64,000 nucleotides of DNA, from contig JAJGOT010000349.1 in the NCBI GenBank assembly GCA_022457155.1, positions 672,501 through 736,500 on the forward strand, in the 5' to 3' direction. Below, piece after piece: positions 29,179-39,155 of the stretch. The notes beneath the pieces were generated by a model, which had not been told where the DNA came from, made no database searches, and saw only the letters and a program-made list of their open reading frames with translations. Each line of letters begins with the position of its first letter. The first letter of the stretch is position 1. Position numbers and translations under genes: made by a program. This DNA comes from Cladopsammia gracilis (lineage: Eukaryota > Cnidaria > Anthozoa > Scleractinia > Dendrophylliidae).

Positions 29179-29853
29179 TTACTCTTTCAAATCCGACTTG
29201 GACACGGCGGCAAGACGATTGAGGTTTTTTTGAAACTCTTCTTTGCCTTCTTTGCGAAGCTCGCCTCTGAGTTTTTCAAGATCTGTAGTTTGAGTTTGTT
29301 TATCTTGTGAGGGCTTTGTTTTGCCAGAACGGATTTCGTTCTTTAGTTCGTGATACTTTTCAACTTCACGCAAGATGATTTTGAACTCTGAATCGCTTAT
29401 ACTCTTGTCAGTTAGAGCCTTTGAAACCAGCTCAAAGACAGAGTTTCGTTTTGCAAGGGCGAGTGTGTAGATTTTCTCATGTTTAGTGATTTTTTTCTCG
29501 AGCCGTTTGCTAAACATAGAGAGGCCGGCCGATGAAAAACCTGTCATAGCTGCAACACCAGCAATAACAGGGCTGGCGACGAGCCCGACTCCAGTCAGAG
29601 CTGTGGCGATTGTAGCTGAAGACAAGCCTGTAGAATTGAAACCAAAACTTATTGCGGTTCCGTGGATAATGGTGTGTGCTCGCTTATATTTCTTTGCGAC
29701 CAGTCTATAGTGGTCAGCCTGTGACTCAAGTTCTTTTTGCATGTCAGAGATTTTTTTGAGTCTGAAGTCTTCACCATTTTGGGGTAAGACTGGGTAAAGC
29801 GATTGAGTCTCGCCGTATTCAGGAGCTGATGGTAACACATTAGCCGAGCTCAT
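29179..29853 (-). CDS. Two-membrane-segment helical protein of A3, 224 aa
   Basis: Intact homologue of 16428-17105, with ATG at 29853 right after a GTATATATTAGAT-type box. Helix (MQKELESQADHYRLVAKKYK), hydrophobic hairpin (SSATIATALTGVGLVASPVI), basic turn (FSKRLEKKI), long charged C-terminus. It may perturb or anchor to membranes. Confidence 0.65.
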   Translation of the reverse strand: MSSANVLPSAPEYGETQSLYPVLPQNGEDFRLKKISDMQKELESQADHYRLVAKKYKRAHTIIHGTAISFGFNSTGLSSATIATALTGVGLVASPVIAGVAAMTGFSSAGLSMFSKRLEKKITKHEKIYTLALAKRNSVFELVSKALTDKSISDSEFKIILREVEKYHELKNEIRSGKTKPSQDKQTQTTDLEKLRGELRKEGKEEFQKNLNRLAAVSKSDLKE

Positions 29854-29872
29854 GGTTTGTATATATTAGATT

Positions 29873-30553
29873 TTAATTTATCTCAATTTCAAATTCAAGA
29901 GGCATGTTATTGAAGTCAAAAAGGTCATTGTGCTCATCCCTCACAGACAGAGTTATGTTGTTTACATAATCGCCAGACGAGACGTCACGCAAGATGTTCT
30001 GCTGTGTTGATTCATAAAAAACTTTCTCATATGGCTTTCCGCGAAGATCAAATCGAGCCAAGACTGTCGAAGGCTTACCATTGAGTAGGTTTTGTTCTTT
30101 ATCGACCAGATCACAGTGGATACAGTAAGTGCTTGGCGCTGTTAAACGCTTGACGAATGTTGTTGGCCATAGCAACTTAGCACTTATACCGAGCAATTCA
30201 GACAGATCTCGGTCTAGTTTTACCTCTTCCGGGTATTCCTTGAAAATGGCCATCTGCCCTAGTGGTGAGTTTGTATCAATTGCTAGTTTATAATCAGAAT
30301 AGGGCCCAGTGTATACGTTTTTTAGTTCTTTTGCCAAAGACTCAAGAGTGTAATGTCCCGGAAGGAGTCTAATGACGGTTCCTTCTTTACTGGCTCCATT
30401 TTTAAACAGTGTTATCTCTCCTCTTTGTTTTAAAGTATCCCACGAGTTGTAAAGGGCACACGAGACGAGCCGAATGGAGCTCGGTTTCGTAAGCGGGTGA
30501 TCGAAGTAGATGGTGTGAGGGTTCGAAGGTGCGACGATTGTCAACACAACCAT
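29873..30553 (-). CDS. Penton-like minor capsid candidate of A3, 226 aa
   Basis: Uninterrupted. The C-terminal half is nearly identical to A1 (CDLVDKEQNL, GKPYEKVFYESTQQ, SVRDEHNDLFDFN). The middle (about residues 60-120) is clearly different from A1, suggesting exchange or fast evolution of an exposed region. Confidence 0.6.
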   Translation of the reverse strand: MVVLTIVAPSNPHTIYFDHPLTKPSSIRLVSCALYNSWDTLKQRGEITLFKNGASKEGTVIRLLPGHYTLESLAKELKNVYTGPYSDYKLAIDTNSPLGQMAIFKEYPEEVKLDRDLSELLGISAKLLWPTTFVKRLTAPSTYCIHCDLVDKEQNLLNGKPSTVLARFDLRGKPYEKVFYESTQQNILRDVSSGDYVNNITLSVRDEHNDLFDFNNMPLEFEIEIN

Positions 30554-30580
30554 TGTTTATATAAATATATTTATATAATC
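30554..30580. promoter_or_regulatory. Bidirectional TATA promoter, A3
   Basis: TGTTTATATAAATATATTTA between the penton-like and 532-residue genes, equivalent to 15711-15739. Confidence 0.65.
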
Positions 30581-32160
30581 ATGTTTGGAAAACGCCCTGG
30601 TGGTTTTAATCCTGGTTCAAATCTCGGTCTAGACATTGGCGGCCACGATTACGGGCCCCCGCCCCCGTTTTATAGCCCCCCTAATATCTATCAACATCCT
30701 AGAACAACACAACCCGCAGTAGATCCGCAACTGGCTTGGATGAGAACGCCAGAAGCCGCAAAACTTTCTACAGCGGCTAAAGCGAAGGCTATGTCAGACT
30801 TCAAAAGGCGTTTCCCGCACGCTGATATGTCAAGTTTCTTTCGACGAAAAGCACAAAGCCTCAGCAGTAGTGCTTTTCCCAGAGAGGCAAGGCTCATGGG
30901 CTATGCCCTCAGACATACCGCACAAGAATTGGACACAAGCCCTGAAGGACGCCCTTGGCTTAGAGTATATTGGTGGTTTCCCCTATAAGTTGACGTTAAA
31001 CCGAAACACACAAAAGCCAATCCCTGCTGTTGAATTCTCCACCTCAATCGATAAAGACATGATGATTGGCTCTGTCTTGAACGACGAAGCGCAAAAGATC
31101 TATGTCACGCCAACTGATTATTTCACAACGAAATACAGGAACATTTTCAGAGACACACAGATTACGTTCACAACCGCGAAATATGGGAGAAAGTGGCTCG
31201 GCAGCCCGCAAATGAGTTTCTGGCCACAACAACTCAACTTCGCTCTGTGGTGTGCAACAACCGGCTGCGGGATCTCGCGTGACCTTCTGTTTGATAAGAA
31301 CTCTACTCTCTCCCTAACCCCGCAGCTCCGATCATTTTACAGGTTTCACGTCTATTTCACAACAAGACGAATACTCTACAAGCTGGGTGGGGAACAGAGC
31401 GTGAGTGCTTTGCCAGACGACCCTAAATTCAAACAGAAAGACAACAAGTTCAACATCGACGCATACAAGAGGATTTGTCAAGAGTTTGGTGTAGACCCCA
31501 ATTCTGACTTCCGTTTCACATACGGCAAAAACCACGGTCTTGGCGATGTGTACATTTGGGTCGCATATGATGGCCCCCTTTCTACTGATTACGACTATCC
31601 TGATCCCGATCTAGCCCTGTTTGATGACGAGCGCATTACAAACAGAAAAGACCCAAACTATCGAGCAAACGGCATATACTTCGTTCGTAACGACCAAGGC
31701 GCTGTTAGTCAGTTCGAGCACTTTGTACCGAATTATGCACAAGGGCTAACACAGCCAGGGCTCGCACGTATGTACTAATCAATAGAGGCCTTTGTTTATT
31801 GCATTCTGGGTGCACAAGCAAACACTCGCAGCAGTATTCTTGGGAGTGGAGGCCGAGCGTTCGAAACGCAGAGAGTATTCCTCACGCTCTTAGAGGACGC
31901 CATAAGACTGAACGACATATCTTAGAGCGTACAGCATTATCAGCAGGCCATCCAAGCAACGAAAGTGTGGCTAAACTTTGTAGTTGCCCCTGGGAGCTGG
32001 CTGATGCCGTCACGCATGGTTATCAACACAGAGCGTGGTGGGGTACAATAACAATCGTATGCAGGCTACGCAAGGGATGAAGCTTGGTGTTAACAATGAT
32101 GTCAATCTAGGCACAAAAAAGCATCCTTGCGCCTTATGGCCGGGGAGCCAACAAAGATAA
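30581..32160 (+). pseudogene. 532-residue protein of A3, multiply broken
   Basis: Starts MFGKRPGGFNPGSN. A 14-bp deletion at about 30834 shifts the frame. A TAA at 31776-31778 replaces Gln, a TAG lies near 31922, and a 2-bp deletion lies near 32028. The remainder matches A1 closely. Confidence 0.88.
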
Positions 32161-32371
32161 ATCCCCAAACAGTCACCCATCGAACCCGATTCACAAACAA
32201 GCGACACAGGCACAGGGTATAGCACCCAAAGACCCAAAACCAGCCACCAGCGCGCCAGCCCCAACACCAGCCCCAACGCAAGAGACCAAGATCGAGCCGC
32301 ATCACGTAAACAAGGCGCTCATTGGTGTGGGTGCGCTTGCTTTAGCAGGCTTAGTTGCCTGGATGAGATAA
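32136..32371 (+). pseudogene. Proline-rich membrane-anchored protein of A3, frameshifted
   Basis: ATG 32136 overlaps the previous gene end. A one-base deletion in AATCCCCAAAC near codon 9 shifts the frame. The tail (HHVNKALIGVGALALAG ... WMR) is intact downstream. Confidence 0.7.
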
Positions 32372-33754
32372 TTATCTCCTGCGCTTGGTTATCCTTTCAA
32401 TCATGAAGCCCACAACGGCAAGGATCAGCAGCCAGGCGTGCTCGCCAAGAAAGGAGATAACCCGGCCGGCTGCTTTGAAGATAAAGCTAACGATCGAACC
32501 GATCAAGCCTGGCAGGATGGAGGCAACCTTCTTTCCTATTTCTTTGAGTCCATCGCCAATAGCCTTGGTGCCGGCCTTTAAGCTATTCATTGCAGCAATC
32601 GTCACAGCGCCTATGACTAGACCTGCAGCTAGAACAACTGCTTGAAGGGTCCAGCCATATTTCTTGAAGATATTTTTGACCCGCTCTCGAAGAGATAAGG
32701 CTTCTTCTCTTTCCTGAACTTGTGTTCTTAGTCTTCGGAGCTCTTCTTCTCGCTCAGCAACTCAGGCCTGCGCGGCTTCTCTGTCAGAGGGAGAAGTGTT
32801 TTCATCCCCTATCACGCGCCTGTCTTCCTCGTTTTGTCGTACAAGATCGGCCTCTTTTTCGTTTAACTCATCCAGCGGCTTGGTGGAGTTCAGTCTTGCT
32901 TTGACAGTATTTATTTCTCTTGTTTTCGCTGAAATTTGTGTTCTGATTTTGTCAACCTTTGCCCTTTCTTGGTCTCGTTGTTTTTGTATTTTTTGAAGGT
33001 CGCCTAATTCTTTTTCTCTGATTTTAAGATCTGCTTGAAAATTATTTTTCAGTTGTTTCAGCCTGTCTATCTCGGCTTGAGTCTCAAGGCTTGAACCGTG
33101 TTCCTGCACCTTAGCATCAATCTTCGCTTGAATTTCTTCGATTCTCACCCTGAGGTTTTGCACCTCATTTGCTGCTTTTTGTTGTTCAGCAGCAAGCCTT
33201 TCCGCCTCCTTCAGTTGTTTTTCTGCCTCCTTCAATCTTTGTTCTTCTTCTCTTATTGATGTTCTGTCTTCAACGATGATCTCTTCAGCGCTTGGTCCAA
33301 GAGCCGATCTGAACTTGTCTGTAAATGATTTAAGAAGCCCTGAACCATCCTGCTTGAAAACGAGAGTTTCACCGCCTCTTGCCCCAAAGGAGACTATTTT
33401 GCTTTCGTTTCCTGGTTTTTTACCGAAACCAATAGGGCCTAATCGTCTGAGATCTACTCTCGGAAAGCGCCTTTTGAGCCAGACCATGGCTTCATCGACC
33501 TTAGTTGCTTTTTCCGTTGCATCTAAGAAGTCAGGAAGCAGAGGGATGTCTTCAGGATCAAATCCGCTCTGTTCGCGAGACATTGTATGCATTTCATGTT
33601 CTTCACCGCCATGATATGGGGTGGATGTGCCGCACGGTTGAAAGGGTGTTGTTGTGTCAACTTCTTCTTCGTCGTCGTCATCATCGTGGTCAATCCCCCA
33701 GTCTTCCCAAGGATTCTCGTTCTCGCCAGGTATATCATATTCACCTTCTGCCAT
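32372..33754 (-). pseudogene. Coiled-coil membrane protein of A3, one stop
   Basis: Open from ATG 33754 to an in-frame TGA at 32762-32764 (Arg in A2), then open again to the end. It differs from A2 after the acidic N-terminus: an alternative segment (VDLRRLGPIGFGKKPG) replaces the A2 sequence over about 90 residues before the coiled coil, pointing to domain exchange. Confidence 0.75.
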
Positions 33755-33792
33755 GATGTATATAAATATAAATTTATATATATACTCTGGCT

Positions 33793-35040
33793 ATGGCTGT
33801 GCAACCAAACCTCCTCCCAACGAACGCCGAGAAGATTCTTGGTGCTATGAAAGCAGAGCGCACCGTAAAGCCAATCACATTTGATCGCTCTACAGCCAAG
33901 CCCGGCGAGACCCTGTACGTTTCGGTGCCCAAGCTCAACGAACATGAGGTTATCGTGTCGGGCTCGCTTGCCTTGCTTTTTAATATCGACCTTGCCGGAG
34001 GTCACGCAAACAACTATCTTGTACAAAATGTCTCCAGAGCACTAGTTGACAGGCTTGTCACGTTTGCCGCAACGACTGTACAGGACACCGTTGGGTACGA
34101 TATTTACAAAATCTTTGAGGACCTTTTCCTTTCTGTTGACAAGAGAGACAACATGCTCCCCGAGGGCATCCAGAGTTTAGATTTATGCAAGATCCGCTCT
34201 AATGCCGGCGACAAGAAGACCTCTGGCGTGGATGCGGAAAACAAGCTGGAGACCATTTACAAAAACAAATATCGCATCAATCTTGACCACCAGATTCTAA
34301 CAGACCACGGCGTCATGTACCCACAGGCACTCTACAACGATTTGATATTCGAGATAACGCTCGCCCCTGCTTCTCAAGTTGTCAGGGGTACGGATGCAAG
34401 CAAGCTTGTCTACAAGTTGACAAATATCCAGCTTGAGTACGAGACAATCCGAAGTAAGCAGCTGGCTGACGAGGCAGCAAGTGTATACTCTAGCGGAAAG
34501 GAGTTTGCCTACGACCATATCATGCGAGACGAAGTGGTCCCCTTCTCGAAGGGTTCAGACGCACGGCTGAATCTCAGGGTAAACCCTCAGCGCAGGTCAC
34601 TAAAAGGCATCCTTTTGCTATTCATCGAACCCTACACAGCAGGAACCAGGGACTCAGAAAAATACTTCAACCCAGACATAACCAAAGTTAATGTCACCAT
34701 CAATGGCTCCCCCAACAGGATTTACAACGAAGGCATCAACGGGACCGATATGTGGCGTGAGGACAGTCGCCTCTTCAAAAAGAGTGGTGACGGCAGGCCC
34801 AATATGAATCTAACCACATATCTCACGGGCAACAAGTTCGGGCTCCTTATCGATCTTAGATCAATGGCTGATACAACCCTTCATGGCAACGGTCAACGCC
34901 TCGTCAACACAAAGGACGGCGTACATCTTGAGATCGAAAGGACAACCTCCGGCTCGGGAAACGTGCACTGCCACATCTACACGATCAGCGACTCACAGAT
35001 GAATATCATGGACAGACAGCTGCAGGCGGTTCAGTATTAA
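33793..35040 (+). CDS. mcp: Major capsid protein candidate of A3, 415 aa, intact
   Basis: Uninterrupted and nearly identical to A2, except for the loss of one codon at about residue 90 and changes in a loop near residue 325 (FKKSGDGR versus FNVKTKGGGR). It follows the same TATA-rich divergent leader. Confidence 0.75.
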   Translation: MAVQPNLLPTNAEKILGAMKAERTVKPITFDRSTAKPGETLYVSVPKLNEHEVIVSGSLALLFNIDLAGGHANNYLVQNVSRALVDRLVTFAATTVQDTVGYDIYKIFEDLFLSVDKRDNMLPEGIQSLDLCKIRSNAGDKKTSGVDAENKLETIYKNKYRINLDHQILTDHGVMYPQALYNDLIFEITLAPASQVVRGTDASKLVYKLTNIQLEYETIRSKQLADEAASVYSSGKEFAYDHIMRDEVVPFSKGSDARLNLRVNPQRRSLKGILLLFIEPYTAGTRDSEKYFNPDITKVNVTINGSPNRIYNEGINGTDMWREDSRLFKKSGDGRPNMNLTTYLTGNKFGLLIDLRSMADTTLHGNGQRLVNTKDGVHLEIERTTSGSGNVHCHIYTISDSQMNIMDRQLQAVQY

Positions 35041-35050
35041 ACAATAAATA

Positions 35051-35651
35051 ATGGATCCAAGAAAGCTGCCATTCAATGCACTAATTATCGGGCCAACTAA
35101 CTCTGGCAAAACACAATATATTCTGAATCAGCTGCGCGGTCTCTTCAGGGGCAAGTCTGACTATATTGTTCTCTTCTGCCCAACATTTGTCCACAACAAG
35201 ACATATGATGGCTTCGTGGACAAGGAGCCACGCATTTTCGTGATAGACTGTCAGCAGCATGAGATTGAAGCATGGTTAACTTTAGCCAGTTATTACTTCG
35301 ACGGGACAAACACTCTCTTTGTGCTCGATGTCTGTGCTGCTTCGAAGGATGTGAAAGGTCGCACGAGTCAACTTGTGAAACTAGGCTTCAGTGCTCGCCA
35401 CAGTGGCTTGTCCGTGTGGGTGCTAACCGAACAGTTAACCAGCATTGCGAAACCTTTTAGGGAAAACGTTGCAGCGATTGTGCTTTTTTTACACCCCATC
35501 AAGCAAAACAACGAAGGCCATCTTCGACGACTATGCCGGTGAGCTTGAACGTCAAGAGTACAAAGAGTTGATTGCAAAATTAAATGGGCACGAGTTTTCT
35601 CACCTAGTCTTCTCTCTGCGACATCCCTATGGGATAGAAGTGAAAATGTGA
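35051..35651 (+). pseudogene. Packaging ATPase of A3, one-base frameshift
   Basis: Walker A GPTNSGKTQ is intact; Walker B reads LFVLDVCA, with the second acidic residue changed to Val. A T-run at 35483-35489 has one extra T compared with A2, shifting the last quarter. Confidence 0.88.
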
Positions 35652-35673
35652 AAACATATATATACGCTGTGCC

Positions 35674-35913
35674 ATGAACACCTCAACCAGTATCCACAAG
35701 CTCACGGTCTTTTCACAGCTTCTGGGTGAATTGCAGAGTCATGCGGAGGAGATGCAAATACAGATAATCAAAGCCGCTGACGCGGACGATCTGCGCCTCA
35801 TGCTTCTTAGCCGCTATCCTTTGAAACTCACTGTGTGCCCAGACACCATGACAGCGCTTATACGTGAGGTTGAAAGTCGTTTGCCTGACATCAAAAGAAT
35901 AATTGAAAAATAA
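35674..35913 (+). CDS. 79-aa family-A protein of A3, intact
   Basis: MNTSTSIHKLTVFSQLLGEL, then a helical middle (DDLRLMLLSRYPLKL) and the end LPDIKRIIEK. The best copy of this gene. Late-type TATATATACG lies upstream. Confidence 0.7.
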   Translation: MNTSTSIHKLTVFSQLLGELQSHAEEMQIQIIKAADADDLRLMLLSRYPLKLTVCPDTMTALIREVESRLPDIKRIIEK

Positions 35914-35931
35914 ATACATAATATATACGCA

Positions 35932-36528
35932 ATGGCAACAAACCACCCAGAAGACGTGGCCATAATGAATGAAACCATGCAGCAGCTAGAGACAGTCCCT
36001 GATAGCTCCTTGCCACCAGCGATTCCTGAAGTCTTAACAGGTAATGACACTCCAGCTCAACGCGAGAAACTGGCAGTCCTTGTTTCAACCGGCAAATCAA
36101 AAGAGGCCATCGGTACCCAGTTCACACACGAGCAAGTGAAGCGCCTGCCGGATAAAGAGGTTGAAAAGTACTACAAAAGGTACGAAGCCTATGTCGGCAA
36201 CAAGACAACCGAATCTCTGATTGACAGCGTTATAATGCTCGTAATCAAAGGCGCCGGCATGGTTGTTAAGATTGACGATGTGGAGGCACTGCAGAAAGAA
36301 CTAAAAAATGACTACATGATTAACCATGAACTGTCATCTTTTGTTGGAAACGTTGCACCGCGTTGCGGGCGAGGCTTGGCCTTGGCCAATGCTGTTTTGA
36401 TCACTACAAAACACATCGACTTCAAAAAAAAGCTTGAAGAGTTGCCTCCTCAACCTTCTCCAACTGTACACCCAAGCAGAGATGGGGAAGGTTATCCACT
36501 CGAGGGTTTTGATGAAGTTGACACATAA
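35932..36528 (+). CDS. Conserved family-A protein of A3, 198 aa
   Basis: Intact homologue of 9400-10038 and 24099-24692. Differs mainly in the N-terminal 25 residues and at VIKGAGMVVKIDDVEAL. Confidence 0.75.
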   Translation: MATNHPEDVAIMNETMQQLETVPDSSLPPAIPEVLTGNDTPAQREKLAVLVSTGKSKEAIGTQFTHEQVKRLPDKEVEKYYKRYEAYVGNKTTESLIDSVIMLVIKGAGMVVKIDDVEALQKELKNDYMINHELSSFVGNVAPRCGRGLALANAVLITTKHIDFKKKLEELPPQPSPTVHPSRDGEGYPLEGFDEVDT

Positions 36529-36539
36529 TCTGAAAGGAA

Positions 36540-36595
36540 CCTGGCAGGAACCATGAAGGAACCACGAAGGAAACTGGCAGGAACCACGAAGGTTT
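36540..36595 (+). repeat. AGGAACC tandem repeats
   Basis: Four to five degenerate units alternating GGCAGGAACC and GAAGGAACCACGAAGG, at the same place as in A1 and A2. Confidence 0.7.
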
Positions 36596-36620
36596 AAAAT
36601 AAAAATTTACATATATGCAC

Positions 36621-37062
36621 ATGATGGCACAACCACTCGAGACGGTGCCTGAAGAAACAGTCGCGCCAGCAGCACCCACAACCAACACGCACGTTACCAC
36701 TGATACCCCAAAGACTGCTCCAGCCAAAAACCCTGGTCGTGTTGCTTCTGGCAAAAGGCTTGCTGAACGCAACCGCCTGGCAAGAGAGGCAAAAAAAACA
36801 AGCACAAGCTTCTAAAGCAACAAACGAGCCTGCCCTAAACTCGGCACCCCAAAACTCGACAAATGAAGAAGCTAGCAGCAACTCTGGTTTCTGGATTCTA
36901 ACAGTTGTCGGGGTGATTATATCCGCTTGGGGAGTCTATTACCAACGCGAGGCCATTATGAATACACTTAGGCGCAAAGCCACGACCCCTGCGCCGGCAG
37001 CAGAGGTGAATGAAGTTCAAACTCCCCCACCACCGAGACGACGAATTCGCGAGATTGAGTAA
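36621..37062 (+). pseudogene. Pro-rich basic membrane protein of A3, frameshifted
   Basis: An A-run at 36790-36797 is longer than in A2 and shifts the frame after the basic block. The downstream frame keeps the membrane segment and the full basic tail (PPPPRRRIREIE). Confidence 0.75.
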
Positions 37063-37081
37063 AAAAACATATATATACACC

Positions 37082-37303
37082 ATGTCTGACAACAAGCTCG
37101 TGAAATCTGTTCTCGATGCAGCCACAATCACTGGCCTTGTCGCAAGTATTGGCTGGGTTGGCAAAAAGATCATCAAAGAAAATCTCACGGCCGACCCCAG
37201 CTCGAGTCTCATGAACTACGTGAAGTTCACTGCCGCCATGGCTGGGAGCATCGCTCTTAAGAAATATCTCGAGGACCAGAAGATCCTCCCTGCCTCAATG
37301 TAA
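37082..37303 (+). CDS. 73-aa small hydrophobic protein of A3
   Basis: Intact, nearly identical to A2 (25227-25448), after an ATATATATACACC leader. Confidence 0.7.
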   Translation: MSDNKLVKSVLDAATITGLVASIGWVGKKIIKENLTADPSSSLMNYVKFTAAMAGSIALKKYLEDQKILPASM

Positions 37304-37409
37304 ATCATATATATAGCAATGGCCTCAATCGCTATTATGGCTGGTGGAGCAATTTTGAATGCTGCCGCTTTCACGGGTGGCAATTATCTCGCAAAATACT
37401 TATCCGGCG

Positions 37410-37690
37410 AGTAGTTGAAATTAGCCATTCCCCAGACATTCTCAATTATCCCCCAGTTTTAACAGTTCCAAGAAATTCCAAAAAATTCGTCAAGTTCCCC
37501 CATTTTTCACAGAAATCAGAATTTTCTCTCATCTGCCAAATTCATCAGAATCGTCACGATTCTGCTGAATTGTCACTTATGATAATTTTTGTCCCACTTG
37601 ACGAAATCAGCAGAAAATGAGTTGTGATAAAACTGGGGGATAATTAAGAATGTCTGGGGAATGGCTAATTTCAACTACTGACTGCTAAAA
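37410..37690 (+). repeat. Family-B left TIR
   Basis: The first 270 bases are an interrupted palindrome: outer arms of about 52 bp (37410-37461 and 37628-37679) and a central CAGAATCGTCACGATTCTG. GACTGCTAAAA then completes the TIR. Confidence 0.93.
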
Positions 37691-37795
37691 TGGAGCAGAA
37701 AAAAATATTTGAAAAATGCCACTCTGAAAAAATCCTTCCCTAAATTCCGCAGCGGCCAATTCCATCCGAATCAAAAATCTCTCCCGGAAAATAAA

Positions 37796-38347
37796 ATGTC
37801 TGATTCCGAAGAAGAAGAAATCGATGACACTCCTGAAATTATTCAAGAAATCCGCACAACATGGCAGTCTCACAAAAACCCCAGACTTGAACATTTCAAA
37901 GATATCATCCGAAAAAATCAGGGCAAAAATCAAATTCCACTCAAAGATCTCGAATTTTATCAAGAACAAATTCTCTCCCAAATTCCCCGTGGCGAAATCA
38001 CAAGAAACAAAGTCAGGGAGTTTGCCAAAGCTCGGGCTTCCAAATGGAAAAAAGCCAATGACAACGATCATGCAATTTTCAATCATCTAACAGGTCATGA
38101 CGGGAATGACTATGAGCATCTTGAAAAGTTCCTCATCGACGATTTTAAATATTTCTCACTGGCATATGATGACCTTCATCTCAGCAGAAAAAAGTTTCTC
38201 AATTTCAACCAAGTTCTTTTCGCCCTGTTGAAGAAGAACGGTTTCAATGCAAATGAAGATGATTTCAAACTGCTCAAACTTCCATCAAGACGGGAGGAAC
38301 AAGAAAAAATAATCCAAACCATCTTCAAAAAATTAAATTGGAAATAA
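37796..38347 (+). CDS. Acidic-N-terminus protein of B, 183 aa, unknown
   Basis: Starts MSDSEEEEIDDTPEI in the ATAAAATG context typical of family B. A charged, probably helical body follows (LHLSRKKFLNFNQVLFALLK). No known domain recognised. It is the first gene inside the left TIR and overlaps nothing. It could be an early accessory or regulatory protein. Confidence 0.65.
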   Translation: MSDSEEEEIDDTPEIIQEIRTTWQSHKNPRLEHFKDIIRKNQGKNQIPLKDLEFYQEQILSQIPRGEITRNKVREFAKARASKWKKANDNDHAIFNHLTGHDGNDYEHLEKFLIDDFKYFSLAYDDLHLSRKKFLNFNQVLFALLKKNGFNANEDDFKLLKLPSRREEQEKIIQTIFKKLNWK

Positions 38348-38348
38348 A

Positions 38349-38678
38349 ATGGATCTTGAAAAAGCATTTTCCAATGAAGCCGAGCGAAGCGAAGCGAGTG
38401 ACCATGAAAATTGTTCCACTTGCTCAGAAGAAGAAGAAAGAAGCGACGATGAAACCGCTTCGCCTTCAGACGAGGATTTTATTGTTTCTGATTCGGAGAT
38501 GGCGGAAGAAAGCGACGCTGAGCGAATCGAAGACAAACTTGAACTCCTCCTTGAATCATTCGTCAAGCTCCGAGAGGAACAAAAGATTCTCAATAAGGAA
38601 ATCAAAAAGCAAGGTTATCTCCTCTGGAAGGAAGTCCTCCGGGAATGGAAAGAAAACAAAGCGAACGAAGCGAAGTGA
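38349..38678 (+). CDS. Acidic coiled-coil protein of B, 109 aa
   Basis: It starts two bases after the preceding stop. Very acidic first half (CSEEEERSDDETASPSDEDF) and a coiled-coil second half (ELLLESFVKLREEQKILNKE). The 3' end runs into a GCGAAGTGAA repeat tract (38661-38697). Function unknown. Confidence 0.6.
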   Translation: MDLEKAFSNEAERSEASDHENCSTCSEEEERSDDETASPSDEDFIVSDSEMAEESDAERIEDKLELLLESFVKLREEQKILNKEIKKQGYLLWKEVLREWKENKANEAK

Positions 38679-38697
38679 AGCGAAGTGAAGCGAAGCG
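38661..38697 (+). repeat. GCGAA/GTGAA pentamer repeats
   Basis: GCGAACGAAGCGAAGTGAAG and continuing units at the 3' end of the acidic gene. Related words occur at 38386, 41207, 48770 and 55008 within B. Confidence 0.6.
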
Positions 38698-38861
38698 GTG
38701 TTTTGAAATAACAGACTTATGAATATGAATGACAAACATTCATATTCTGACACGCCAACGCAATTGCCAGCTGCTCGGTTATTGACATATGGCGGCCAAT
38801 CAAAATCTCAATTGTGGCTAACGTGTTTACAATCTGATGACTTATTTCCTCACAATAAAGA

Positions 38862-39155
38862 TTCCCACGCGTGGGAAACTATCTTTGTTCCATTGCGTAG
38901 ATGTTATTTTTAATCCAAATGCTAACTCTTTGATGGTTGTCATAAAAGGTGATGAGACAATAAATATTCCCACGCGTGGGAAACTGAACCAATATAAACA
39001 AGAGTGGAAGGCATAATATTTCGCCAGTTTTTCGGGGGAATCAATTTTGTGGCTAACGCGTTAGCCAGTTTTTCGGAGGAATAAATTGTATCAATTTTTT
39101 GGCTAACGCGTTAGCCAGTTTTGGGGAAGAAATGAAAATTTTGCCTAACGCGTTA
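38862..39155. promoter_or_regulatory. Cluster of five ACGCGT palindromes
   Basis: TTCCCACGCGTGGGAA occurs at 38862-38877 and 38967-38982. TGGCTAACGCGTTAGCCA occurs at 39050-39067 and 39100-39117. CTAACGCGTTAG occurs at 39144-39155, overlapping the integrase stop. The surrounding 470 bp contains no gene. The repeats also share flanks (AGTTTTTCGG). Likely protein-binding sites; an origin, enhancer or late-gene terminator are all possible. Confidence 0.65.
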
